Positions 46,618-54,858 of a DNA stretch of 64,000 nucleotides are shown here, one piece after another. The stretch covers positions 1,606-65,605 of the forward strand of contig NZ_LMDI01000013.1 of assembly GCF_001425785.1 (NCBI RefSeq). Direction: 5' to 3'. A model generated the notes under the pieces. The model was not told the DNA's origin. It did no database searches and saw nothing but the letters and a program-made list of their open reading frames with translations. The translations under genes and the position numbers were made by a program. The stretch comes from Rhizobacter sp. Root1221 (GTDB lineage: Bacteria > Pseudomonadota > Gammaproteobacteria > Burkholderiales > Burkholderiaceae_C). Every line of letters begins with the position of its first letter. Within the stretch, counting starts at the first letter, position 1.

Positions 46618-47931
46618 ATGCGCCTGGACGACTTGCACCTCTGGTTCCTGGGCGACCCGGCCACACCACGCCTCGTCGGCGCACTGAAGCTCGTGTCCGC
46701 CGGCAAAGGCGTCTCGTTGCACTACGGCAAGGCGTGGCTGGGCAGCGGATTCGCCCTGAGCGAGGACCTGTCGCTCGTCGATGTCGAGCACATGCCGCCA
46801 AGTCGCCTGGGGGCCGATGCGCAGCGCGCCGTCGGCGCGGTCGACGATGCGCGGCCGGACCGTTGGGGAGAGAAAGTCATCCGCTTCGTGGACAAGCCCA
46901 AGCGTCTCTCCCTCATGGAGTACCTGTACTACGCGGGCGACGACCGGTTTGGTGCGCTCGGCGTTTCCACGTCGGCCAGCACGTACAGCCCGCGAGCCGG
47001 GAGTGCACTTCCTCGGCTCGAGGAGGCACAGTTGCTCAGCGAGGTCGTGGCAAAGATCGAAGCCGCGGAGCCCCTCAGCGCCCTGGAGGCGAAGATCATC
47101 CGCGCGGGCGGCAGCCTCGGTGGCGCGAAGCCCAAGGCGCTCGTCGACATCGGCGGCGAGCAGTGGGTCATCAAGTTCTTCAATGGCGAGCCCGTCGACA
47201 CGCCGGTCATCGAGCATGCGACGATGACGCTTGCCAGGCGCGCGGGCATTGCCGTGGCCGAGACGCGTGTCGTCCACCTCGCCGGCGGGAACGCCATTGC
47301 CGTTCGCCGCTTCGACCGCGAACAGGGCCGGCGCATTCACAGCATCTCGGCGGGCACGGCCATCCGCGCGGCCACTGCGTCCGGAGACGAACCCGAGATG
47401 GGGTACCCCGAACTGGCGCGCATTCTCCGCCGCGTCGGCATCGCCCAGGACAACATCAACCAGCGGGATGCACGCGAACTCTTTCGCCGCATGGTGTTCA
47501 ACATCCTGGTCGACAACACCGATGACCACGAGAAGAACCATTCCCTGCTGGTCGTGAACCCGTTCGAGAATGGCCGCCTGAAGCTGGCGCCGGCGTACGA
47601 CGTCTTGCCAACCAACTCGGGGCAGGGCTACCAGGAGTTCATCTGCGGCGCCCAGGGCCGCGACTCGACGCTCGAGAACGCCATGTCGCAGTGCGATGCA
47701 TTCGGCCTGCTGCCCGCGGAGGCTGCGGCCGAAGTGGCGGCCGTCATCGACGTCGTGCACACATGGCAGGCGCACTTCGCGCAGGCCGGCGTGACGGCGC
47801 GCGACATCGACAGCCTGGCGGAGCGCATCGACGGCGAAGAACTCCTGGCCCAGCGCACCGATTTCGATCAGGCCAGGTTCCGGTCGGCAACGGCCAGGAA
47901 GAAACGAACGAGCCCTTTTCGGCGCAGCTGA
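46618..47931 (+). CDS. hipA: HipA-like serine/threonine kinase toxin
   Basis: A 437-residue HipA-fold kinase. It has the phosphate-binding loop GGSLGGAKPKA (about 164-174), the catalytic loop with D302 in NTDDHEKNHSLL and the metal-binding D328 in APAYDVLPT. All key residues appear intact. E. coli HipA phosphorylates glutamyl-tRNA synthetase; whether this relative does so is unknown. The ATG at 46618 follows the hipB stop by one base. Confidence 0.87.
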   Translation: MRLDDLHLWFLGDPATPRLVGALKLVSAGKGVSLHYGKAWLGSGFALSEDLSLVDVEHMPPSRLGADAQRAVGAVDDARPDRWGEKVIRFVDKPKRLSLMEYLYYAGDDRFGALGVSTSASTYSPRAGSALPRLEEAQLLSEVVAKIEAAEPLSALEAKIIRAGGSLGGAKPKALVDIGGEQWVIKFFNGEPVDTPVIEHATMTLARRAGIAVAETRVVHLAGGNAIAVRRFDREQGRRIHSISAGTAIRAATASGDEPEMGYPELARILRRVGIAQDNINQRDARELFRRMVFNILVDNTDDHEKNHSLLVVNPFENGRLKLAPAYDVLPTNSGQGYQEFICGAQGRDSTLENAMSQCDAFGLLPAEAAAEVAAVIDVVHTWQAHFAQAGVTARDIDSLAERIDGEELLAQRTDFDQARFRSATARKKRTSPFRRS

Positions 47932-48114
47932 CCCTGGCCAATCCCACGCGGATCGCTTCCAGGCGCATCGCTGTACCGGGTTCGCCGGTGGGCACTTTCG
48001 GCACCGGTCATGAGGTCGTGCCGTTGGCGGGTCCCCGCATGATGGTTCGTGTGGAATGCCATGGCGCCGTGTGTGTGGTTTGCCTGCGGTGTCCATCGCT
48101 CCACGGGAAACCAC

Positions 48115-48993
48115 ATGGCTCAGGAATCGAACGTCGACATCAAGGTCCGGTTGGGCGTGTTGGCCCATGCCAACGTGGGCCAGCCCGGGCGTCGTCTGGT
48201 GTGGCACCGCGCGGGCGGTTGGGTGCCGGTGCCGGCTCGCCGCAGCGGCCTTGCCGGCTGGCTGTCACACGCTGGTGTGTTGCCGGTGCTGGGGGTGCTC
48301 GGGATGGGGGCCCTGGTGGCGTGGCTGCTGCTGCACGCCGACGCGCCGCCGTCGGCTCTCGCTCAGGGTTCTGTTCCGGTACCCGCCGCTTCCTCACCAG
48401 CGAAGGCGCAAGTCCCATCGCCGGATGCCGGCCACCTCGGTGCTGCTGGCGCGGGCGAACCGGTTTCGCGCGCCGCCAGTTCGCCCGTGCCGGGGGTGCC
48501 ATCCCCTCCGCCGGGCGATCGGATGGCGCCGCGGCCTGAATGGGCCGCTGCATCTGGTGCAACGCCAGCGGGCATGGCTGTCGCACCAGCGCACGCTTTT
48601 CCTGCGCCCGACACTGGCGAGACTCGCGCACCCCGGCGGCCCACGCGCCCGCCTGCGTCGGGCCTGGCGGGTGAAATCGGCCAAGTTGCCGCCAACCCCG
48701 AGGCACGTTCTGCCCGTTCAACGCGGCGCCCAGGGCGTGGGCCTGCCGATCTGGCAGCACCTGCCGCTCCGGCATCGCAGGCGCCGCCCAACGACGGCGT
48801 GGTCGCCAGTCCCAACCGTTCGGACCTGCTGGTGGCCATCACCAGCGCCAACTCCATCGTGGTGCCCGACACGAAGGGGCTCCCGGCGTCGTTCCGCGTG
48901 GGTGAACGCCTGCCGTCGGGCGCCCGGTTGCTCAGGGTCGATCCACGCAGTGGCGAGGCTGAAACCGACCGCGGCCTGATCCGGCTGGAGTGA
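48115..48993 (+). CDS. membrane-anchored protein with PilP/GspC-like C-terminal domain
   Basis: A 292-residue protein of low complexity. A basic N-terminal region (1-50) is followed by one membrane helix (about 54-74, PVLGVLGMGALVAWLLL), then a 160-residue Pro/Ala linker. The last 57 residues (from about 236) resemble the beta-domain of PilP and GspC proteins: FRVGERLPSGARLLRVDP then RGLIRLE. Such proteins bridge inner-membrane and outer-membrane parts of pilus or secretion machines. ATG at 48115 begins non-repetitive sequence. It is followed at once by a bactofilin. The family assignment is tentative. Confidence 0.55.
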   Translation: MAQESNVDIKVRLGVLAHANVGQPGRRLVWHRAGGWVPVPARRSGLAGWLSHAGVLPVLGVLGMGALVAWLLLHADAPPSALAQGSVPVPAASSPAKAQVPSPDAGHLGAAGAGEPVSRAASSPVPGVPSPPPGDRMAPRPEWAAASGATPAGMAVAPAHAFPAPDTGETRAPRRPTRPPASGLAGEIGQVAANPEARSARSTRRPGRGPADLAAPAAPASQAPPNDGVVASPNRSDLLVAITSANSIVVPDTKGLPASFRVGERLPSGARLLRVDPRSGEAETDRGLIRLE

Positions 48994-48998
48994 ACAGC

Positions 48999-49586
48999 AT
49001 GAAATTCCACCTCGACCTCGACCTCGAACCCGGCCGCGTGCCGGACAGCCCCCATCCTGATCCAGACTACCGCCTGCGGAATGCACCCCATGGCGAGGAG
49101 GTGGCGCCGATCCAGGGCGGCCCGGTTGCGCACGTGCGCGTGCCCGTGCTCCACGCGGCCGTGCGGCCGCCGGTGGCACGGCCACCGCCGCCCGAGCCGG
49201 CCTGGTTCACCGCGTCACAGGCCGATGGGCCCACGCTGGTGGTGCCGGTGGGCGCGCGTGTGCGCGGCCATTGCCAGGCCCAGCACGTCTGGGTGCTGGG
49301 CGAGGTGGACGGGCACGTGTGTGCCACCAGCGGCACGCTGGTGGTGGCCGCCGGGGCCCGGGTTCGCGGCGGCGTGATGGGCGCCGCGGCCGTTGTCATT
49401 GCCGGCCGGGTGCAAGGCCGCCGGGGTCGTCCAGCCGTGGTGGCCCATGGCCGGTTGGACATCGCCTGCAGCGCGCACATCACCGGCACCGTGGTGCACG
49501 GGGTGGTGGCCCTGTACGAAGGCGCCCGCGTCGAGGGCGACCTGCTGCCGGTCGCACAAGGGTGGGATCGGTCCGGCACCGAGTGA
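48999..49586 (+). CDS. bactofilin-like polymer-forming protein
   Basis: A 195-residue protein. Residues about 65-180 form short hydrophobic beta-helical repeats (VVPVGARVRGHCQAQHVWVLG, then GEVDGHVCATSGTLVVAAGARVRG, split across turns). This is the bactofilin pattern. The N-terminus is proline-rich and disordered. Bactofilins polymerise at the membrane and localise partner machines. ATG at 48999 has GGAG eight bases upstream; GTG at 48990 overlapping the previous stop is the alternative. Both genes precede the transfer genes in the same direction. Confidence 0.72.
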   Translation: MKFHLDLDLEPGRVPDSPHPDPDYRLRNAPHGEEVAPIQGGPVAHVRVPVLHAAVRPPVARPPPPEPAWFTASQADGPTLVVPVGARVRGHCQAQHVWVLGEVDGHVCATSGTLVVAAGARVRGGVMGAAAVVIAGRVQGRRGRPAVVAHGRLDIACSAHITGTVVHGVVALYEGARVEGDLLPVAQGWDRSGTE

Positions 49587-49668
49587 GGCGTCGCGCGGCC
49601 GCGGGCGTTGCCGGTGGGGCGCGCAGGCCGGTCGTCTTGACCTGCCGTGCCGGCCCGGTGCGCACGTC

Positions 49669-49699
49669 AAAAAAGGGTGGCCCGCGCCTGCGGGCCACC
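49669..49699 (-). terminator. intrinsic terminator for the DUF1845 gene
   Basis: A perfect 10-base stem (49676-49685 with 49690-49699) around GCCT is followed, on the minus strand, by six Ts (49669-49674). It lies about 95 bases after the stop of the leftward gene. Confidence 0.85.
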
Positions 49700-49719
49700 A
49701 AGCCATGGCATGGCACTGC

Positions 49720-49738
49720 AAAAGGGGGGCGTTCGCCC
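49720..49738 (-). terminator. second, weaker hairpin downstream of the DUF1845 gene
   Basis: GGGC at 49727-49730 pairs with GCCC at 49735-49738 around GTTC. On the minus strand the stem is followed by CC and a T4 run. It lies between the stop codon and the stronger terminator, so it may be a first, leaky stop. Confidence 0.3.
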
Positions 49739-49794
49739 GGCATCAAACATCAAACGGGTGCCGCAGCGATCGTGTGGTGCACGTCGTCCGGACG

Positions 49795-50538
49795 TCACTC
49801 GCCGTGGGGTGTCTCAGGCGGCAGGACGGTCTCCGGGCCGGGGTCGCCGGCGTCTCCCGTGTGCAAGGGGCGGACGGGGGCCGGGGCCCGAGGGCGGTCG
49901 CCGCGCACCACCCGTGCCATGGCCCCGTACTGCTGCCGCACTTCGCCCGCGACCGATCGCAACGCCTGGCGCAGCACGGCCTCGCGTGACCGGCGCTCGC
50001 GGGTGTCGATCTGGCCGAGGAGCCAGAGGCGTTCGATGGTGGCGAATGCACCATCGGCCGCCAGCAGCACCTCGAGGCAGGTGCGGGCATGCGGGTGGAT
50101 GATGGGCACGGCGACCGTGGCCGGTGCGGCGTAGTGGATGGCGATGTCGGCCAGCCCGCCGGCTTCCAGCAGGGTGTTCGCCTGCTGGCTGGCGTCGGCA
50201 CATCTAGCGTGTGCGTCTTTCAGGCAGGCGGCGATGGCGGCGTCGGCCGCGTCGACTTGCCGAGGGTCCACGTCACGGAAGTTGCGCACGCGATCGAGAC
50301 CGCTCAGCCAATGGCTGAGCTGTTCGAAGTTGCGGCGATAGAACTGGCGCACGCGCAGGGTGTGGATCTCGCAGGGCAACAGCACCATGCCGCCCTGGAA
50401 CCCCTTGGCGAACGAAACCGGGGCGTCGGGCTCGCCTTCCGTGCAAAACAACTGGATGGGCTGCGGGTGCGGCTGCAGGTTCGGGACGGGTGATGGTGAA
50501 GTGCGGACAGTGGGCACGGCGATCTCCTGAAGAGGCAT
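49795..50538 (-). CDS. DUF1845/AcaB-like protein of integrative elements
   Basis: A 247-residue protein. The core (residues about 30-215) resembles DUF1845, named AcaB-like in conjugative elements: HTLRVRQFYRRNFEQLSHWL, then IHPHARTCLEVLLAADGAF and IERLWLLGQIDTRERRSRE. Such proteins are found in integrative conjugative elements and some act in regulation. ATG at 50538 has AGGAG-like bases upstream. It is divergent from the histidine kinase gene, with 90 bases between starts, and ends in two terminator hairpins. Family call is by remembered pattern, hence moderate confidence. Confidence 0.6.
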   Translation of the reverse strand: MPLQEIAVPTVRTSPSPVPNLQPHPQPIQLFCTEGEPDAPVSFAKGFQGGMVLLPCEIHTLRVRQFYRRNFEQLSHWLSGLDRVRNFRDVDPRQVDAADAAIAACLKDAHARCADASQQANTLLEAGGLADIAIHYAAPATVAVPIIHPHARTCLEVLLAADGAFATIERLWLLGQIDTRERRSREAVLRQALRSVAGEVRQQYGAMARVVRGDRPRAPAPVRPLHTGDAGDPGPETVLPPETPHGE

Positions 50539-50628
50539 CGACCTTAACGTCCCCGCTCCGGGGTACCCCCTTCGAAACCGGCGCGAAACGACGAGGGTGC
50601 GGCGAGCGCCTTGCTCCAGAATGTCGCC

Positions 50629-52404
50629 ATGCACTTCCCGATCCGGCTTCCTTTCCGCGGAGGACCCTTTGGCGCCGCGCTGCTCGCGGGCGCGCTGGCC
50701 TTGGGGTTGTCCGTGTCGATGTCGCGCTACCTGAACCGCGACCTGCTCGACGAGTTCAGTGACGCCTCGCAGTTGCTCCAGCGCCAGCAGGCGGTGGCCG
50801 CCGACCACGAGGCCGCCGCCGTGGCATTGATCGATCTCGCGCGCCTGCTGGCATCGCCGCGCGCCGATGCCGATCAGGAGGTGGCCCGGCAACTGGCCGT
50901 GTTCCACGGGCACGCCGAACGGCTGGCCGCCCAGCTCGGGCAACGTGCCGGTGCAGCCAGCACGCCGGTGTACGCCGACACCTTGCCCGCACTGCAGGCG
51001 TTCCCCGGCGCGGCCGGTCCGTCCGATCCGGCGCTCCTGCCACGCACGCTCGAAGCAGCCGACCGCCTCGCGCGGCTCGGCCGTGCGGTGCGATCGCAAG
51101 ACGAAGCCGAACGCCTGGCGCAGCAGGCCGCCATGATCCACCTGCGCACCCGCACGGTGGTGTTGTCCCACCTCATGTGCCTGATGTTCTCGCTCACCGC
51201 CGCCGTGGCCACCTTCGGGGTGCTGCTGGCGCGCCGCGAAGCGCGAACCCGCCGCGAGGCCGACGATGCGCGCCGTGCCGCGGTGGCCTCCGGCGAACAG
51301 GCCCAGGCGGCCAGCCGCGACAAGAGCAAGTTCCTCGGCATGCTGACCCACGAGCTGCTGACGCCGCTTCAGTCGATCATCAGCAGCATGGACATCATCG
51401 AGTCGAAAGGCCGGGTCGAGGCGGGTGAACCGCTGTTCCTGCGCCTGCGGGAAGGCACCCGCGCGTTGCGCGCGCGCCTGAGCGACCTGGTCGACTTCGC
51501 GAAGATGTCCGCGGGCCGCCTGGCGGTGAACCCGCGCAAGTTCCGCCTCGACCGGCTGGTGGAGGAGGTCATCGCCGACCACGAGGAGTCCGTGGTTCGC
51601 AAGGACCTCGACATCCACTGGACCCCCGGCCCCGACCTGCGCCAGGCCGTGGTCACCGACCCGCGCCGTGTGCGGCAGATCCTCGACAACCTGGTCTCCA
51701 ACGCCGTGAAGTACACGGAACGCGGTGGTGTCACGGTGCATGCCGCCGTGGAAGCGGCCGAGGCTGGCAGCGGGCGCCTGTGCCTGGAGGTGCGTGACAC
51801 GGGTGTTGGCATCGCGCCCGAGGCGCTGTCTCACATCTTCGATCCGTTCTACCGGGTCGCCGCGGCCACCCCGATGGCCGAAGGCAGCGGCCTGGGCCTG
51901 GCGGTGGTGCGCAGCCTCGTGGAACTGCTGCACGGGCAGCTCCATGCAGAATCCACGCCCGGCGCCGGTTCGCGTTTCGTGGTCTGGTTGCCCATCGCCA
52001 CCGCCGCGCCACTCGAGATCGCATCACCCCCGCCGCTCGGGCTGCCGCCGGTGCTCGTCGTCGACGATGCCCACGACGTGCGGGCCGCGTTGGCCGACGT
52101 GGTGCGCGGGTTGGGCTACGCGCCGTCCGAGGCGGGCAGTGGCTTCGAGGCCCTGCGGGCATTGGCCGAACGCCGCTTCGCTGCCGTGCTGCTCGACCTG
52201 GACCTGCCCGACCTGCCCGGTGGCGAAGTTGCCAGGCGCGTGCGCCAGGGTGACGGCCCGAACCGTGCCACCCACCTCGTGATGCTGTCAGCGTCGCATG
52301 CCGTCGATGCCGACGTCGAGCGCTGGTTCGACGCGCGGGCCGACAAACCTGTGGCCGCGGCGCAGTTGCAGGTGGCGCTCCAGGCGGCGGTTCTCGCGTC
52401 GTGA
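50629..52404 (+). CDS. hybrid sensor histidine kinase with C-terminal receiver
   Basis: A 591-residue membrane kinase. Two helices (about 13-33 and 178-204) flank a helical periplasmic sensor region. The phosphoacceptor H241 lies in LTHELLTPLQS, and the ATPase has NLVSNAVKYTERGG, DTGVGI and GSGLGLAVVRSLV. A receiver follows from about 473, with acidic D479/D480, phosphoacceptor D523 in LLDLDLPDLPGG and the late lysine in ADKPV. No HPt domain is seen, so one must be supplied elsewhere if phosphate is relayed. TTG at 50611 is an alternative start. It converges with the HTH-receiver gene. Confidence 0.9.
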   Translation: MHFPIRLPFRGGPFGAALLAGALALGLSVSMSRYLNRDLLDEFSDASQLLQRQQAVAADHEAAAVALIDLARLLASPRADADQEVARQLAVFHGHAERLAAQLGQRAGAASTPVYADTLPALQAFPGAAGPSDPALLPRTLEAADRLARLGRAVRSQDEAERLAQQAAMIHLRTRTVVLSHLMCLMFSLTAAVATFGVLLARREARTRREADDARRAAVASGEQAQAASRDKSKFLGMLTHELLTPLQSIISSMDIIESKGRVEAGEPLFLRLREGTRALRARLSDLVDFAKMSAGRLAVNPRKFRLDRLVEEVIADHEESVVRKDLDIHWTPGPDLRQAVVTDPRRVRQILDNLVSNAVKYTERGGVTVHAAVEAAEAGSGRLCLEVRDTGVGIAPEALSHIFDPFYRVAAATPMAEGSGLGLAVVRSLVELLHGQLHAESTPGAGSRFVVWLPIATAAPLEIASPPPLGLPPVLVVDDAHDVRAALADVVRGLGYAPSEAGSGFEALRALAERRFAAVLLDLDLPDLPGGEVARRVRQGDGPNRATHLVMLSASHAVDADVERWFDARADKPVAAAQLQVALQAAVLAS

Positions 52405-52423
52405 GAGGCCTCGTGAGCAGGTG

Positions 52424-53287
52424 TCAGCGCGGCGTGGGTGCCATGCCACGCCGCAGGTAGCTGGCCAGCACAGCCTGGCGGAATGGCTTCTCGAAGATGC
52501 CCACGGAAAACGCCTCGGCAAAGGGAATCAACGACCCTTCGGTTTCCGCCCCGGTGTGCAACGCGCCGGTGGTGATGGCGATGGGCACGCTGGGCTGCCG
52601 TGCACGGATCTGCCGAATGGCACCTTCGGCCGTGCCCCCACCCAGGAGCCAGTCGATCACATAGGCTTGGCACGGGCGGCGGTCCAGCGAACCCACCAGG
52701 TCTGCGGCCGCGTGGTAGGTGTGGACCACCATGCCTTCGCCTTCGAGCGCCATGGCGACCACCGCCGCAGCGTTGCTGTCGTCCTCGAGCAGGGCCACGC
52801 GTTGGCGCGGAGCGCTGCTGATGCGCAATGACGCGATGCTGTGGCGGGGGAGGCCCCGCGTGGCGTCGGCGTCACCGGGGTACACCGCCCAGCCGTCGGC
52901 CTGACGCACCGCCACCAGGTCGCAGAGGTCATCGGGCGCGAGCAACGGCCCCACCAGCAGTTGACCGGATGCCGGCAGGCCGGGCAGGTGGAGCCGCGCC
53001 GGTTCGGGCGCGCCTGCGCCGCCCGAGCGTTCCGCCGGACCGCCCGACACGCCGATCAACGTGTCGACGTCGGTGGCGAAATGGTCCGCGATGACCTTCA
53101 ACTCCGGTTGCGAGAACGACGACTCGCCCTTGAACTTGCGGAACACGCTGGTCTTGGCCAGCCCCAACAGCCCGGCCACTTCGGTGGTCTGCTTGTGCCG
53201 CGGGATGCCGCGGCCAAGCAGGAACGCCTTCAGCGCGGGGTAGGGGCCATCGTCGAGCGGGCCGTGCGGGTCGTGGTCGTCGTTCAT
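52424..53287 (-). CDS. regulator with N-terminal helix-turn-helix and C-terminal receiver domain
   Basis: A 287-residue protein with the reverse of the usual order. Residues about 25-80 form a helix-turn-helix (TTEVAGLLGLAKTSVFRKFKG). Residues about 160-285 form a receiver with all key residues: D169/D170, phosphoacceptor D212 in YVIDWLLGGG, T240 and K267 in FEKPFRQ. It faces the hybrid kinase tail to tail and is divergent from the FlhDC-like gene, so it is a likely phosphorelay output controlling the transfer genes. ATG at 53287; TATAAT lies on the minus strand 28 bases upstream. Confidence 0.85.
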   Translation of the reverse strand: MNDDHDPHGPLDDGPYPALKAFLLGRGIPRHKQTTEVAGLLGLAKTSVFRKFKGESSFSQPELKVIADHFATDVDTLIGVSGGPAERSGGAGAPEPARLHLPGLPASGQLLVGPLLAPDDLCDLVAVRQADGWAVYPGDADATRGLPRHSIASLRISSAPRQRVALLEDDSNAAAVVAMALEGEGMVVHTYHAAADLVGSLDRRPCQAYVIDWLLGGGTAEGAIRQIRARQPSVPIAITTGALHTGAETEGSLIPFAEAFSVGIFEKPFRQAVLASYLRRGMAPTPR

Positions 53288-53314
53288 GTCGGTGGCGGAG
53301 CGAAGGGCCGGGCG

Positions 53315-53433
53315 ATTATAGAAAGGATTGCGAAAGAAGTGCGGTCTGTGCCGTTCTAGGGGGTTGGGATTGCAATGTGGATTCAATGGCGGTGATGATT
53401 GCGAAATGAATGCAGCTGCAACGTAATTGCATT
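53315..53433. promoter_or_regulatory. divergent control region with repeated GATTGC motifs
   Basis: The minus-strand -10 TATAAT (53315-53320) serves the HTH-receiver gene. The ten-base GATTGCGAAA occurs at 53326-53335 and 53397-53406, GATTGCAAT at 53368-53376, and AATTGCATT at 53425-53433. The first copy lies between the expected -35 and -10 of the leftward promoter. These look like operator copies for the helix-turn-helix protein, controlling itself and the FlhDC-like gene. TTGCGA (53399) and CGTAAT (53422), 17 bases apart, are a possible rightward promoter. Confidence 0.6.
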
Positions 53434-53497
53434 GATAGGGCGAATCGCAGTTCTCGTTTGCCCGAGTTTGTTCCACCGTCGTCATCCCGGAGAACCC

Positions 53498-54793
53498 ATG
53501 GAAACCAACCCGATCCCGCTCCACGCCGCCTGTGTCGTCGACCAGAAGGACCTCAACGAGGCCGTCATCGGTGCTGTTGCGGCCGTGGCCCGGCAGAACA
53601 TCCACCACTGCGCAGAACTCTTCGGCATCAGCGTGCGCCTTGCCCAAAGGTTCGCGTCGATGGCCCTGCAATCCGACGACCGCACGAGCGACGTCGATCC
53701 CCTGGAGGACCTGGCCACCACCCCCACCGCGCTGTGGCGTGTGCACATGACTGTCGAGCACGTCGCCGAAATGCAGCGGGGCCGGGGTGGCCCGGCCCTG
53801 CCGCACCTCGAACGCTACCGGCCCATCGTCAAGGCGCTCAACGAGCAAGTCGTGCTCACGCTGCTGCGCTATGCCACGCAGCCCCGGCTCGCGGCCCTGG
53901 TGGGCGGGCTGGGCAGTGCCGACGTGATGGCGGCCATGTCGTCGGCGAGCTGCAGCACGCTGGTGCAGTCCGCAGGCCACCTCCCGCGGCCGTTGGTGGC
54001 CCTCACCGTCAACGAGGTGTACCTCGACCGCGTGTTCTCCACGCTGAGCGGTTTGCCGGTGGACGCCACGATGCGCTCGTTGCTCGCACGCACGCTGTGC
54101 CACTGGAACGACTTCGTGGCCATCAGCGCCGGCCTCGACCAGGAACTGGCGGAACCGCGGCGCGAACGTGTCACGAAGATCGGCCGGCCCACCGCCGTCT
54201 TCCTGCCCCCCGGCGAGGCCCGCACCATCCGCCAGCTGATCGACCACGGCGTCAGCACGAAGGCCATCCTGCAGTTCACCCGTTCCGAGGTGAATTCCGC
54301 CCAGGTGCGCCGCCTGCGCCACACCGCCGACGTGCGCCGCGCCATCGATTCCGACATCGATGCCGTCGATCCCGATCTTCCCCGCACCCACGACAGCAAT
54401 GCAGCGGTCTGGGGCAGCGCGGCGCGGCGGCTGCTCGTCACATCCATCTTTGCGCACCAGCGCATCCTGGTCTCGCTCGGCATGCCGCCGCACGCGGCGT
54501 TCGTGGAAGCGTACGAGTTCTATGCCATCCACCACCGCGACCCGTCGAACCCGCTCTCGCTGTCCCGCCTCATCAGCGCCGTGTTCACGCCCATGCGCGA
54601 GGGCCTCGTGCACCTGGGGCACTGCAGTGAGTGCGGCACCATGCACCTGTCGCACGACGGGCACCACAACGGCATCGAGTGCCCGGTGTGTGCCCTGGCG
54701 AAGTTCAACAAGCTGGGCCGCCCGTCCGCGTTCCGTGCCTCCCATTGGCTGCCACGCCCGCACACCCGTTCCACCCAGCCCCTTATGGCATGA
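53498..54793 (+). CDS. FlhDC-like transcriptional activator: two FlhD-like repeats fused to an FlhC-like domain
   Basis: A 431-residue protein. The C-terminal part (about 238-400) matches FlhC: ARTIRQLIDHGVSTKAILQF, then AFVEAYEFYAIHH and LSLSRLISAV, ending in a four-cysteine zinc site (C376, C379, C395, C398). Residues 18-82 and 112-172 resemble each other (DLNEAVIGAV and ALNEQVVLTL openings) and align with the FlhD pattern of an N-terminal helix, a middle LFGIS/GGLGS turn and a later LA helix. FlhDC relatives (SetDC, AcaDC) activate conjugation genes in other elements. GGAG precedes ATG 53498. The FlhC part is fairly secure; the FlhD repeats are my reading. Confidence 0.7.
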   Translation: METNPIPLHAACVVDQKDLNEAVIGAVAAVARQNIHHCAELFGISVRLAQRFASMALQSDDRTSDVDPLEDLATTPTALWRVHMTVEHVAEMQRGRGGPALPHLERYRPIVKALNEQVVLTLLRYATQPRLAALVGGLGSADVMAAMSSASCSTLVQSAGHLPRPLVALTVNEVYLDRVFSTLSGLPVDATMRSLLARTLCHWNDFVAISAGLDQELAEPRRERVTKIGRPTAVFLPPGEARTIRQLIDHGVSTKAILQFTRSEVNSAQVRRLRHTADVRRAIDSDIDAVDPDLPRTHDSNAAVWGSAARRLLVTSIFAHQRILVSLGMPPHAAFVEAYEFYAIHHRDPSNPLSLSRLISAVFTPMREGLVHLGHCSECGTMHLSHDGHHNGIECPVCALAKFNKLGRPSAFRASHWLPRPHTRSTQPLMA

Positions 54794-54794
54794 C

Positions 54795-54825
54795 TGGCAA
54801 GGGCGGCCCTCGGCCGTCTTTGCCA
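54795..54825. other. strong hairpin between the activator gene and the TraI_2 gene
   Basis: A 14-base stem (54795-54808 with 54812-54825), including two G-U wobbles, closes on a CTC loop. It starts two bases after the activator stop codon. No U-run follows on either strand, so it is not a standard terminator. It could protect or process the transcript, or tune read-through into the transfer genes. Confidence 0.6.
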
Positions 54826-54858
54826 AGAATGGTTGCCTCCAGACCCCACCGTGCCGCC

